A stretch of 64,000 bases of DNA from Unio delphinus (Eukaryota; Mollusca; Bivalvia; Unionida; Unionidae): the NCBI GenBank assembly GCA_029339505.1, contig JAQISU010000189.1, positions 682,001 through 746,000 of the forward strand, read 5' to 3'. A program made the translations under genes and the position numbers. Numbering within the stretch: position 1 is the first letter of the stretch; each line of letters begins with the position of its first letter. Positions 1 through 10,971 of the stretch are shown piece after piece. Under the pieces are notes generated by a model that saw only the letters and a list, made by a program, of their open reading frames with translations, was not told the DNA's origin and did not search any database.

Positions 1-4
1 AATA

Positions 5-874
5 TCACCTCCTCGTTTTTTTTTAAAGGTTTCGTGGAAGTAAATCTAAATTTTTTCGTACTACATTGTACGCATTTACCAGAAAGCGCTGATCGATTAT
101 TTTTCGTTGTAATCGTCGTCAAGTCATTTGTGTCAGTACGTGTCCTACACTTCACACAATATAGATCCATAATTTATATATAACAGTTATGAATGTAATT
201 GATTATTCAGCTACTCGACAACGAAAACCTATTAAACATCATGCAATGTTACCAGATTCTATTCGCGCGATTATCATCGGACCATCTGGAAGTGGCAAAA
301 CACAATTGCTACTTAATTTGATAACGAGATGGATGAAGTGGGATAAATTGTACATGATTGCTCCGAGTGTAGACGATCAACGATGTTATGAAGTGCTAAA
401 GGAGTTTAATGATGCCGCGCGAGAAATTAACGGTGATGATATCATTGAGTTTATAACCGATATCGAAGAGGCACCTAGTATTGATGATATTGATGGAAGT
501 ATTAACAATTTAGTCGTATATGATGATGTTATGTTGGAAAGACAAACAAATCCAGCAATGATATTTTCCAGAGGCAGACATAAAAACATAGATGTGATAT
601 ATGTTACTCAAAAATACGCACAGATTCCAAGTATAATAAGAGAAAATTGCAATTTAGTATGCGTATTTAACGGTACTGGAAAATACACATTACAAAATAT
701 TTTTAATTACTGGTGTGACGGTGATATGGATTTTAATAAATTTAAAAATTTCTTTAGTATGGCTAGAACCGCCCCATACGGATTTATAACGATAAATTTA
801 GCAGACTCTCGGACAAGATATCGTATCGGACTTGATCAAATATTTAGTTAGCGCATTAGCAGCCGAGGAGGTGA
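5..874. mobile_element. Candidate single-gene cassette bounded by 11-bp inverted repeats
   Basis: The 11-mer TCACCTCCTCG at 5-15 recurs inverted at 864-874, so both ends read the same from outside inward. The repeats enclose the packaging ATPase gene, and the right copy lies 13 bp past its stop. The window starts 4 bp before the left copy, so a target-site duplication cannot be judged. The ATPase may instead belong to a larger element extending left of the window, with the repeat arising by chance. Confidence 0.3.
189..851 (+). CDS. Virus-type genome-packaging ATPase (A32/FtsK-HerA-like), Polinton or adintovirus type
   Basis: A 220-residue intronless ORF starting at an ATG. Residues 31-38 are a Walker A loop (GPSGSGKT). 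Residues 108-113 (LVVYDD) are a Walker B strand with two acidic residues. A conserved SRGRHKN stretch at 127-133 and YVTQ at 138-141 resemble the arginine-rich and sensor segments of A32-like ATPases. In this family the enzyme powers DNA translocation into capsids of Polintons (Mavericks), adintoviruses and large DNA viruses. The length is typical of the short Polinton-type form. No stop or frameshift is visible, so the frame is intact. No capsid, protease, integrase or polymerase gene lies to its right, where the sequence becomes ordinary host repeat DNA. It is either the edge of an integrated element whose rest lies left of the window or a solitary copy. Family call is confident; exact virus group is not. 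Confidence 0.85.
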   Translation: MNVIDYSATRQRKPIKHHAMLPDSIRAIIIGPSGSGKTQLLLNLITRWMKWDKLYMIAPSVDDQRCYEVLKEFNDAAREINGDDIIEFITDIEEAPSIDDIDGSINNLVVYDDVMLERQTNPAMIFSRGRHKNIDVIYVTQKYAQIPSIIRENCNLVCVFNGTGKYTLQNIFNYWCDGDMDFNKFKNFFSMARTAPYGFITINLADSRTRYRIGLDQIFS

Positions 875-1240
875 ACGTCAACTAAATGGCGTCTTTTTTT
901 TTTACCCTTGAGGAAGGCTCCGTTTGACAAACAGAACTCTAAAATTGTTAAGTCTCAGTTTGGCAAATGGAGCCTTAGAATATTTTGCTTAAAATATAAC
1001 CATCTGATCCAAGGCTCTATTTGGTAAAAGGAAGCTTAAAATATTTTGCTTAAAAGTTAGTTGGTCTGTTCACCCTCTCTGCTGCTATCTCACATTCAAC
1101 CTGACGTAAATTATACAATTGTTGAATGATATATAACTTAAAGTAGTTTCACCCGATATTCATAGGCGGGGTTGGAGCATGGAAGAAATACTTTATGATA
1201 TAATTAACCATTCTAACAAGCTGCTACAGTCAGAAACTGC
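875..1240. other. Intergenic sequence with short duplication
   Basis: No ORF of note. A roughly 70-bp segment containing AAGGCTC and ATTTTGCTTAAAA is present about twice between 910 and 1065. Nothing else is recognisable. Confidence 0.4.
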
Positions 1241-1450
1241 TCCAGTGGCCTAGTGATCAGAGCATGGTACTCAGCATTAAGAGGCAAGTGTTTGGACTGG
1301 TTGGCCTGTGACAGAGTGGGACATCATGTTACATGTCTGCAGCATGATGCCCCAGTGCTAGACAACACTATAAACTGCCACACTACAGACATTGTTGCAA
1401 TATGACTGGAAAATTGTTAAAGCTACATTAAAATTCTAAATCACGCACAT
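1240..1450 (+). repeat. tRNA-derived SINE family B, internally deleted copy
   Basis: It starts with CCAGTGGCCTAGTG (box A-like) and then jumps to the family body: GTCTGCAGCATGATGCCCC, the ACTATAAACTGCCACACT region and a GTTAAAGCTACATTAAAA tail. The most complete copy is at 44745-45045; compared with it, this copy lacks the box B part. Confidence 0.6.
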
Positions 1451-1479
1451 GCTACAGTCAGAGACCTAAAGTCACTTGC

Positions 1480-2023
1480 CATAGGGACACATGTATAATA
1501 CATTAGGAAACATTAGAGATCTGTCATAGGGACACATGTATAATACATGGGGATAGGAAACATTAGAGATCTGTCATAGGGACACATGTATAATACATGG
1601 GGATAGGAAACATTAGAGATCTGTCATAGGGACACATGTATAATACATGGGGATAGGAAACAGATCTGTCATAGGGACACATGTATAATACATGGGGATA
1701 GGAAACATTAGAGATCTGTCATAGGGACACATGTATAATACATGGGGATAGGAAACATTAGAGATCTGTAATAGGGACACATGTATAATACATGGGGATA
1801 GGAAACATTAGAGATCTGTCATAGGGACACATGTATAATACATGGGGATAGGAAACATTAGAGATCTGTCATAGGGACACATGTATAATACATGCGGATA
1901 GGAAACATTAGAGATCTGTCATAGGGACACATGTATAATACATAGGGATAGGAAACATTTGAGATCTGTCATAGGGACACATGTATAATACATGGGGATA
2001 GGAAACATTAGAGATCTGTCATA
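1480..2023. repeat. 50-bp minisatellite, about 11 copies
   Basis: Tandem copies of a 50-bp unit containing GATCTGTCATAGGGACACAT followed by GTATAATACATGGGGATAGG. Copies are nearly identical; one (around 1650-1680) lacks the CATTAGA segment. Such homogeneity points to recent expansion. Confidence 0.9.
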
Positions 2024-2435
2024 AATCACCGATTCATTTTTTATATGTAGTTGTTGATTGAGCAGCATGATATCAAATTCACAGTAGGGATGAATTTGCC
2101 CTCTGGCTAGAACTTTGATGCTCCTATCTTAGCAACAGGCTAAAGTCAGTTGTAACCACATTATGTTGGAAAGCAGTTGATATATTTTCTACCTTGCCCT
2201 TTTTCAATTAACATTTAACATTTTGTTAATACCAGTACAAATAGAAACATCAGCATTTCCCCTCCAGTTCTGACTTATCTTTTGTTATCTTATGATAAAT
2301 ATGACTCTGTTAACCATGATTTTCAAAGTATGAAAAGGAGTAATGAAATAAATTACGGACTTGAGATTAGTAACAATGTACTTATCAATATAGTTTAAGT
2401 ATATCAACATACAATAAAAACCAAACAGTTTGAGT

Positions 2436-2845
2436 GTATACATGTACAGTACCTATAAAACCATGTAAGTGTAGTATATAAATATACAACACCTATAAAA
2501 CCATGTAAGTGTAGTATATAAATATACAACTCCTATAAAACCATGTAGATTGAGAATTTGAATGTACAACACCTATAAAACTATGTAGAATGAGTATTCG
2601 AATGTACAACACCTATAAAACTATGTGGATTGTGTATTTGAATGTACAACACCCATAAAACCATATAGATTAAGTATTTGAATGTACAACACCTATAAAA
2701 TTATGTAGTTTTAATAATTGAATGTAGAACACCTATAAAACTATGTAGATTGAGTATTTTAATGTAAAACACTTATAAAATCTTTTTGTTTGAGGATATG
2801 AGTGTACAACCGTATAAAAACATGTAGTTTGAGTATATAAATATA
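2436..2845. repeat. 40-bp minisatellite, about 10 diverged copies
   Basis: The unit contains AATGTACAACACCTATAAAA then CTATGTAGATTGAGTATTTG. Copies differ by several substitutions and small indels, so the array looks older than the 1480-2023 array. Confidence 0.85.
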
Positions 2846-2849
2846 TGGT

Positions 2850-3780
2850 TTAAATATATGAATTTATGCAGGCTGAAAATGTAAATGTACACTATCAATA
2901 AAACCAGGGTTTTGTTTGGTTATCCAAGAGAGCAGTTTTGCTTCATAGTTTTATTAATCAAAAACTTTCCCCAGTTACAGTTATCAATTCTTGTACCCAA
3001 CATTGACACCATGTCACATATGTCTTATCATGGAGTTCAGATTGTTAGTAATCTGCATAGACCACACCCTGATCATTAGAAAATAAATCAGAATAATGTG
3101 CTTTGGTTTCATAGTGAATCTGACAGCATGTAATACAGAAATATATCAGCTCAGTAGAATACATTGATTTTACCAACACTAATTTCCCTGTTATCCTTTT
3201 CTTATAGCTCCATTCCAATCACACTAAGATTCCAAGTGTGACATTCTTTTACAGACCATTAGACTTGTCAAGTCTTGACATCTCTCCATCTTTTGATGTG
3301 TATTGTTATAATGGGATACTTGTTATAATGGAGTGCCACTGGGAATCTCTTGGACCAAATAAGAATGTATGACAATATGAGTGGAAAGAAAACAAGATTA
3401 AACATAGTCTTACATCTTCATTTCCTTTTCAAAATAATCTGTTTTCAACAAATTTGTCCCCACTATACCATGGTTTTGTATATTGCGCTATTCTTTATAT
3501 ATCTTGGTTCTGTATATATCATGCTTTCTCAATCTATCATGGCTCCACAGTTCTCATATAACATTGTTCTCTACATAACTTGGTTGGTGGTTATGATGAA
3601 GAGTTATATTTACATTTAACAGCTCATTAATACCTACTTCGGGGTGGTGGTGGAGATTCAATTTCTGAGTCATTTCTGAGTCATCAAAATGACATTATCA
3701 TGCACTGACTTTACATGACTTTGTGCACTTTCACCACAACATAATAGAACGCATCTCGGAATATAGAGGAATTTTTTTTT
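2850..3780. other. Unassigned intergenic stretch
   Basis: Several short open frames are present, but none has a recognisable domain, repeat family or splice context. I see nothing I can name. Confidence 0.3.
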
Positions 3781-4405
3781 CCTTCAAATTATTGATACCC
3801 ACCATTTCAAAGAAAAGCACGAGACATAGTATCCATGATTCAGTCCATGTGTCCTACACGCTTTGTTTCCACACTTTCCATTAGTAACTAAGGAATGAAA
3901 ACTGGCATACTTGATACATCAATGTTACGTACCATATTTTGGTTCATATCTTCAATGTCAAAGTCATAGCTCGATGTTTTTCATTTCCATTTTCCTTCTG
4001 TTTAAAAGCTGTTGGAAATTAATGGATGACACTTGGTTGCATATCACATTGTGGGTGCTATTCTCAAGGTCAAGATTGTCGTCAAGCATTTATTGTTTTC
4101 CATTAAACCTTCCCGTGCTCTTTATAAAGCAACTGAAAATTATTGAGGTGAGTGGGTGTTGTCTTCAAGGCTAAGGTCACTGCTCAATGTTTTGTCTTTA
4201 TCACATTTTCCGTCTGCTTAAGAACTTCAGTCTCGTGTGATATTTAGGGATGCATTATATATCATCACTAGAAAGGGTCATGTACCATATTGGGCCGCTA
4301 TATTCAAGGTTGCGATTTAAGAATGTTCAAGGTCAAGGTTCAATGTTTTACATTTTCCATCTCTTTCCCTTCCTATTTATAACTTTAAAACCAGTTTATA
4401 TTAAT
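3780..4405. repeat. Degenerate repeats of roughly 100-150 bp, left part
   Basis: Imperfect repetition of a block with AAGGTCAAGGTC, then CAATGTTTT and TTTCCAT, then AATTAATGGATGA. The same family resumes at 5905-6250, so the pogo-like element at 4408-5899 split an older repeat tract. Confidence 0.5.
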
Positions 4406-4744
4406 TACCGTATTTTCGCGCATATATCCCGCGGGTTATACCAGATTTTACAAACCCTGCAAGGGGGGGGGTGCGGGTTATATAAGGGTGCGGGCTATAT
4501 CACAATTTTTTTTACACATAATGATATTTCAACATATTGTTTGAAAAACGTAACTACATAACATATATTGTTCTAGTTTTGTTTTGCTAGGGTTGGATAT
4601 TATGGCTACTACGGTGACTTTACAACAACTTACGGTATCGGGACCAAATCAACATTTCGGGATAAAAACTTAAAATTTCGTATCCGTCACGTTTTCATAA
4701 TCAATATTTTCTGTTTTCAATCGAAATAACTACGGTACCTAATT

Positions 4745-4987
4745 TTACCGCTGGGCCACGATCCACTGCTTCAGGTCAGCTTCAAGGTGAGGCCACTTTG
4801 CTTTAGGTCCGCGACGAGCACGTTTTCGTGGATTCATCTTCTCCAACATTCCTTTTTCTTTTCTCCAACCTCGGATTACACTCTCATCAATATCAAATTT
4901 TGTGCCTGTGGCTCTATTGCCATGCACTTCAGCATACGCAATGGCAGTTAGCTTGAAGTCGGCTGTGTAAGACTTTCGTTTCGGCAT
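4745..4987 (-). pseudogene. Truncated pogo-like transposase, N-terminal DNA-binding region only
   Basis: An 80-residue frame. It begins with a basic MPKRKSYTADFKL segment followed by a helix-turn-helix of the psq/Brinker-type class used by pogo and Tigger transposases: SVIRGWRKEK at about residues 36-45. A basic linker (RKRARRGPKAKW) and the first residues of a CENP-B-type domain (HLEADLKQWIVAQR) follow, then a stop. The DDE catalytic domain is absent, and only about 340 bp remain before the terminal repeat. A donor-like CGGTAAAA lies exactly at the stop, so splicing to another exon is conceivable, but no such exon is visible in the element. It could bind element ends without catalysing transposition. 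Confidence 0.7.
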
Positions 4988-5438
4988 TTTTTAAATTAAA
5001 CAGAAAGAAATTATTTAAACTCGAATCTACACTTCACAAGAATACAAGATTATTTAAAAATGTCCGTGTTTATGTAGCCTGTAGTTGAGGCACAGCTCCT
5101 ACGCACACAAGCACTGTGTACCGTGTTTTTCCTGACTTTTATTGAGCAAAGGTCGTCGGCTTACTTTGATGATGGCGCCGCTAAAGGCTCCAGTTGAAGG
5201 GTGAAACAAATACCTGTTTGTTATTGCTGCGGCAACTTCAGATAATTGTAGAACATTGAAACAGATTTGTTTTATTTGTTTAGTATATATCAGTGCTTCA
5301 AAGGTAATCAGTTCTCTTTGAAGTGTCAGCAAACTTATTTTTTCTTCTTCCATCTGGTATTTGTTTCTAAATTAGTGTCATCTGCTTGACTGTACTCATT
5401 TTACGTTTCCGTCTTCTGCAGATTCGGATTTTGACTAG

Positions 5439-5747
5439 TCAGTTGCATAAAGTAATAAGGCCAGATATCATCATTAGCGGATTATGATATAACAGTGCAC
5501 TGTTAGTGTGGTTTGCCAGTATGAGACAAGGACTTGTTATTTTAACAATATATTCCAGTACATTGTTTCCTGTCATGGTGCCTTTGATTTTCTCTACTCC
5601 AAACGCAAGACTGTATATACGGTTTTTATCAGCCAAAATTGGTGTCGCCACAAATATCACCAGATGGTATATTTTGTCACCAAAACGGAAAACAGAATCG
5701 CAGTTTGCTACATCAGCGAAGCCCCGTGATCCTGTAATTGATTTCAT
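5439..5747 (-). other. Unrecognised open frame inside the pogo-like element
   Basis: A 102-codon minus-strand frame with protein-like composition, for example FRFGDKIYHLVIFVATPILA. It is preceded by an acceptor-like TACAG on the minus strand. I cannot match it to pogo transposase. It could be captured host sequence or a random open frame. Confidence 0.2.
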
Positions 5748-5904
5748 TTCCGATTGTAGCTGTATAAATATATCTATGGTTGCGGGTTATACAAAGGTGC
5801 GGGTTATGCCAACGATTTTTTACACAAAACCCCAAAACCCGCGGGCTATATGAGGGTGCGGATTATCTGCGTGTGCGGGATATATGCGCGAAAATACGGT
5901 AATG

Positions 5905-6250
5905 ATCTTTCTATAATTGTATGTCGTTGATAGAGGATATGTCATTGGGGTCATATCTTGAAAGCCAAGGTCACAGCTTAATATTTTGTTTCCCATCACA
6001 CTTCCATTATCTAGAACTGTTTAAAATTAATGGATGAAACTTTGCATATACACCTTTAGTAGAAGGTGTGTCATTTGTCTCAATAGTGTCCTTATCTTTA
6101 AGGTCAAAGTCACCTCCATATTTTTCTAAACAGTATTTTTCTTGTCATTGGCAGTTTAGTCCTTTTGGATTAATTTTCATAATTTTTGTCTTTCTTATAA
6201 TATATGTTAGTTGCCACTTTAAAATTATTTTATGAAGGTTAAGGTTATTA
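5905..6250. repeat. Degenerate repeats of roughly 100-150 bp, right part
   Basis: Continuation of the 3780-4405 family, with AAAATTAATGGATGAAACTT and AAGGTCAAAGTCACC. Low-identity copies, no coding content. Confidence 0.5.
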
Positions 6251-6326
6251 ATATTAAAAGGTTTCCAGCATATTTTTCCTTCCATTATATAATATAATAT
6301 GTATAGTCATTAGTAGATTTGAGGAT

Positions 6327-6341
6327 GAGTGTGTGTGTGTG

Positions 6342-6418
<77 letters not shown>
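6327..6418. repeat. Compound (GT)n(GA)n microsatellite
   Basis: About seven GT dinucleotides run directly into a long uninterrupted GA tract ending at 6418. The run of Arg-Glu codons it produces is not a gene. Confidence 0.97.
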
Positions 6419-6419
<1 letters not shown>

Positions 6420-6421
<2 letters not shown>

Positions 6422-7590
6422 TGGAGTCATATCATTGAAGTTACATGTCAGTATTTAAAGATTACCTTTGTTCATCTTATCATTAACATTTACTTATCTG
6501 ATGTAAGTAGTTACTTTATTCACTTGTTCACTTGTAAATGTCAGTTCCTTTTCATGAATTTTGTACATTGAAAGGCACAGTGAAGCAGAACTCTTAAATC
6601 TAGATATGAACTATTTGGTTGGAGACTAACCCAGTATCATTTGAAGTTATCAGTCAATTAAAGCTCATCACTAGATAATGCTGGTACTGGAAATTCAACC
6701 AAGGCGAAGTATGAGAGATAGTGACCTTAATTTAAATTGGGTGTTAGTCATTGCATTGGGGTGTGGGGATGGCTTGGATGTTATTTAAAGAATACAATTC
6801 TGACTCAAAAATATTCTTCTGCTGATTTATGGAAAAGAAAAAACCACAGTATATCCTTTTCTTGAGGTAAAAGGAATTTATCCCAGAAGGAAAAGAGTTT
6901 CCACGTCCCTGACTACTCAAAAATAATTGGTCGGTCCCTTAGCTAATGAAATATGTGGTAAAATAGAGTAATGTGAAAGCTGAAATTTACTGTTCTTTTT
7001 AAGATGAAGTTTTGATTCTGGTCAGTTTTACCTGTACAGGTATATGGCAAGACTGGGACCAAAATCAGAGAGTCTCTTCAGGGATCAGGTAAACAAATAC
7101 ACATATATGCATAAGATGCAGTAATGGATACATGTAATAGCTTATGAAATAGTGGAGTATATTTTACATTTTAAGTTGATATTGTTACCAAGCTAAATGA
7201 CAAAAGCAATCCAAATCACATACAAAATGTATAGGTTGATATACATTATCTTGTACTTACTCTAAACTGAATGTGTCAGTCCTCAAGAAAAGGATATTTC
7301 ATAGTAAATTTGCTAAAATATACATGTACCTTTAACTAATTTCCCATAGAACAGTAGCTGAGTATTTTAAAAATTTAGCACATTTGTTACTTTTCTACCA
7401 ATGATTTCAGGTGAAGAGCATTTTGATCCTGATCTAGTAGAGATTATGTGATAGTATAACTGGCTTCTACTTTTGGGTGAAGAATTAAAACAAGTAGATC
7501 ATGCTTCCCTCTGTACTTTTGTCTCACATATTGATAAAAACAGAATTTTCTCTACATATCTTTTATATCATCATGGTAAATACGGGATTC
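6420..7590. other. Unassigned intergenic stretch
   Basis: No repeat array, mobile-element end or domain-coding frame is visible. It could hold a 5' UTR exon or enhancer of the downstream gene, but nothing in the sequence demonstrates this. Confidence 0.3.
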
Positions 7591-7591
7591 A

Positions 7592-8196
7592 CTCTGTACA
7601 TGCATTTTACACCATCTGTACATGTATTTCACATCATCATTCTGTACATGCATTTTACATCATCTGTACATCCATTTTACACCATCTGTACATGCATTTT
7701 ATACCATCTGTACATGCATTTTACATTATCTGTACATGCATTTTACATCATCTGTACATGCAGTTTACACCATCTATACATGCATTTTACATCATCTTTA
7801 CATGCATTTTACACCATCTGTACATGCATTTTACATCGTTTGTACATGCATTTTACATCATCTGTACTTGCATTTTACACCATCTGTACATGCATTTTAC
7901 ACCATCTGTACATGTATTTTACATCATCTGTATATGCATTTTACATCATCCGTACATGCATTTTACACCATCTGTACATGTATTTTACATCATCTGTATA
8001 TGCATTTTACATCATCCGTACATGCATTTTACATCATCTTTACATGCATTTTACACCATCTGTACATGCATTTTACATCATCTGTATATGCATTTTACAC
8101 CATCCATACATGCATTTTACACCATCTGTACATGCATTTTACATCATCTGTACATGCATTTTATACCATCTGTACATGCATTTTACATCATGGTAA
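7592..8196. repeat. 22-bp minisatellite, about 27 copies
   Basis: The unit is CATCTGTACATGCATTTTAC plus AC or AT. Because 22 is not a multiple of 3 and the unit lacks stops, all three plus frames stay open with a 22-residue period. An older flanking unit (CATCATGGTAAATACAGGAT and CACTCTGTACATG) borders the array on both sides and continues past the hAT-like insertion at 9470. Confidence 0.9.
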
Positions 8197-8292
8197 TTAC
8201 AGAAAGTAAATAATGGATTTATTCTCTACTTTATTTCATGGTAAAATACAGGATTCAGTCTGGACATTTTGCATCATGACAAATACAGGATT

Positions 8293-9468
8293 CAGAGTTC
8301 CCGAAAGCCGTCGGTCCGTCGGACATGACCGACAAATTTTTACCCGGACCGACAGTTTGTTAGTCGGCATCAGAAAGACTGTCCGGCAGATTTCTCACTC
8401 TGCACCGCTCGAGCAGTCCTTCATGAATCTAGTTTGTTAAACAGATTTTCATTGGTTACAAGCTTTTGAGCGATTCAATCGCTACGCCTATTATAAATAG
8501 TTATGCGGCTCACCTGTCATCATTGAAATATTATGACAGAGTGAAACCAGGGAGAAAAAGAAAACTATCTTATAAAGAATTGAAAGAAAAGAAAAAGGAT
8601 TATGAAAACAGGGTTGAAAGAACCTTTAATGATAAATGGAAAGAAAACAGAGACTGGTTAATATTTGATGAAGTAAAGCAAGTTATGCAGTGTGCTATGT
8701 GTCTCAGTTTCTACGGATAGAAAGCGAGGGCTGATGAAAATTTGCGAAACACAAACGTGTTTATCATCGGATGTACAAATTTTAGAATGTCAACAATAAA
8801 TGATCATGAACTTTCCAAGTCCCACGAAAAAGTATCAGAGTTTGTTTCAGGCAGACAGAAAACTGCTCAGGAAAAACTAGGGTCAGAAGCCGGCAAAGCG
8901 CTTAGGCAATTAAAGGCAGCTGAAAGAAGTAGATTAGTGCATTTGTTCAGAAATGCACACGCAGTAGCCAAAAATAATCGTCCACTATCAGATTATACAT
9001 GGCTGTGTGAAATTGACAAAGCTAAACAATTAAACATAGGCAGTACATATATTAATGACAAAGCAGCTGCAGATTTCATACACAGTATAGCACAGACAGA
9101 GAAGCAAAAAACTGTCAATCTTATAGAGTATAATCCATTTTTTGCCTTTATGATGGATGGAAGTACTGATATCTCAGGAGATGAACAGGAGACCTTGGAC
9201 ATTGAGGAAGACTGTTTAGACTATCGAGATGAACTTGACAATTTTGATAAACTGATCATGTTTACAACAGACTATCAGTGAATTTGACTTCACTTTACTT
9301 GATTAACATGTGTTATTTACACTTAGAAAATAGAAAACAAAACACGTTTCAAAATACCTCAATTTTGTTATATTTTGTTGGTCTGACAGATTTTTTTTCG
9401 GTCTGACAGATTTTCAGGTTTTGTCAGACCGAATGTCTTACACTTTTTTTTAGCTTTCGAGAAGTCTG
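8293..9468 (+). mobile_element. hAT-like DNA transposon remnant
   Basis: Left end CAGAGTTCCCGAAAGC and inverted right end CAGACTTCTCGAAAGC match at 14 of 16 positions. CAGGATT flanks both sides (8286-8292 and 9469-9475), consistent with the 8-bp target duplication of hAT elements with one position lost. Subterminal GTCGGTC and GGTCTGACAGA motifs repeat near both ends. The interior carries a broken hAT-type transposase. The target was the old repeat tract flanking the 22-bp array. Confidence 0.7.
8466..9281 (+). pseudogene. Broken, truncated hAT-family transposase (TTF-type zinc-finger class)
   Basis: Two frames in the same phase (8466-8720 and 8721-9281) are separated by a single in-frame TAG at 8718-8720. 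The first part has a basic region and a CAMC zinc-binding pair. The second has TNFRMSTINDHE then SKSHEK, the His part of the TTF/BED-like finger. The FMMDGSTDIS segment that follows corresponds to the first catalytic Asp region of hAT transposases. Sequence after DGSTDISGDEQE collapses to a short acidic tail and a stop at 9279-9281, so most of the catalytic core and the dimerisation region are deleted. Similar proteins are often annotated as zinc finger protein 862-like in invertebrates. It cannot make an active transposase. Confidence 0.75.
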
Positions 9469-9517
9469 CAGGATTCACTCTGTACATGCATTTTGCATCA
9501 TGGGATATACATGTACA

Positions 9518-9862
9518 GGATTCAAGGAACTTTTTGATACTATACATATCACTAGTATTTTAAATTTCCTGAAAGAAGTAAATCTTTATTTTAAACTTTA
9601 ATTGTATGCCATCACCTTGAGCATTTTTATCAAATTTAAATACCGCCCCTTATTTTCAACATCTTTTCATCTGTCCACATTAACATACACCATTGACATG
9701 TCCGGTTGATTGGGAAGCTTCTTATTTTACTGTTACTAACATCTTACCATTTTACTTTGAACTGTTTGGTTTTTTATATCGCTGGTAGATATTAAACCTT
9801 TTAGTATTTTTAAACATGTATACATACAACCTATTGTATGGTGCTAAATAGCCTAAAAGTGC
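9518..9862 (-). repeat. Dispersed repeat of about 340 bp, unclassified, copy 1
   Basis: The reverse complement aligns along its length, at roughly 80 percent by eye, with 36320-36662. Shared blocks include AAAATGGTAAGATGTT, GAAGCTTCCCAATCAAC and ATCAAAAAGTTCCTT. I do not recognise the family. Confidence 0.7.
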
Positions 9863-9875
9863 TGGTATGCTGTAA

Positions 9876-9888
9876 AAAACACACACAG

Positions 9889-9962
<74 letters not shown>
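9876..9962. repeat. (CA)n(TA)n microsatellite
   Basis: A CA tract with interruptions runs into an uninterrupted TA tract. It sits between the dispersed repeat copy 1 and a SINE family B tail. Confidence 0.95.
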
Positions 9963-9966
<4 letters not shown>

Positions 9967-9967
9967 A

Positions 9968-10122
9968 TATGTCTGTGGCATGATGCCCCCAATGCTAGAC
10001 ATCACTATAAACTACCACACTGCAGACATCATAGCGATATGACTGAATAATTGATTTTTTTTTAAAGCTACATTAAAAACATTAAAATAAAAATCACACA
10101 CACACACACACACACACACATT
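9968..10122 (+). repeat. SINE family B, 3' half with (CA)n tail
   Basis: Contains GGCATGATGCCCCCAATGCT, CTATAAACTACCACACTGCA and the family tail, ending in a (CA)n run at 10086-10120. The other copies also end in ATCACACACA, so the microsatellite probably began as the SINE tail. Confidence 0.7.
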
Positions 10123-10325
10123 GCATAGGACATTAACGTCATCCATAACATTGTTAAGAACATGATCATCAGCATGTCCCTTCTAATATGCAGTCACAAA
10201 TTGCAGACCTTGCTGGAATTTACCAAAAGAAATGGTGCAGTTGTTTAGTGGGTTTTCAGGGTTTGATGTGTAATAATAGGTCATGATAAAGACAGAAGCT
10301 ATGCTTCATCCTGTGGTGTTTTTTT

Positions 10326-10326
<1 letters not shown>

Positions 10327-10375
<49 letters not shown>
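10327..10375. repeat. (AT)n microsatellite
   Basis: Uninterrupted AT dinucleotide run of about 48 bp. Confidence 0.95.
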
Positions 10376-10379
10376 AATA

Positions 10380-10940
10380 TCAGTGGTGTATGGCAATATC
10401 ATAAACATTATTGATTTCATTATTCAGAAAGCCTTGATAAATGTCAAGCTGTTGCAGACAATGAGACGGTGTGCTACTTTGATTTATTGAAACATTATTT
10501 AATTTTGTTAGCTCTTACATATCGAATTGTTTTTTGTTCTTGAGACAATATTATTAAAACTATTTTGTCTCTTTTACCAATGGAATAACATCCTTAATCT
10601 TAGAGTGGAATCTTCCTTTTAAACATAAGACTCTCATGGTTGTCACCATAGCAACAGGAGGAAATGTATCTGTCACAACAGCTACACTGAAAGATGAATG
10701 CTGTGGTGGAGATTTTGTGTTGACAGAATGTAAGGAATGGAAAAATTTGTATACATGTGCATTGTACTTGTCTTTTGGGCGAAAATGAATTATGATAAGG
10801 AATTTTGAAGCAAATTTTAGTAAATTAAACAGTAATAAAATGAAAGTCCAAAGTGGTTAAGATAAAATCGCATTTTGTATTTAATTACTTAAAATATCTA
10901 GTGGTTGAAGACATTGTCTCTAGATTCTTGATGCAAAAAT

Positions 10941-10971
<31 letters not shown>

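Larger units (their letters stand above)
4408..5899 (-). mobile_element. pogo-like (Tc1/mariner superfamily) DNA transposon derivative, TA target site
   Basis: Ends CCGTATTTTCGCGCATATAT and its exact reverse complement form terminal inverted repeats of about 25 bp, flanked by TA at 4406-4407 and 5900-5901. Subterminal CCCGCGGGTTATA and GTGCGGGTTATA motifs recur inside both ends. At 1492 bp it is too short for a full transposase. The only recognisable protein segment is a minus-strand DNA-binding domain near the low-coordinate end. It is probably non-autonomous. It is related by its CCGTATTTTC tip to the MITE at 26879-27342. Confidence 0.8.

Noticed and set aside
386..589. Minus-strand frame opposite the packaging ATPase
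   Set aside because: Shadow of the ATPase gene with no domain or independent support.
7473..8213. Overlapping open frames of 195-246 codons in three plus frames
   Set aside because: Produced by a 22-bp unit without stop codons; all three frames are open and encode the same periodic peptide.
10600..10745. Possible additional 5' exon of SLC12A8 (tract with GTCACCATAGCAACAGG)
   Set aside because: Contains stops in the relevant frames, and exon 1 already has in-frame stops directly upstream of its ATG.
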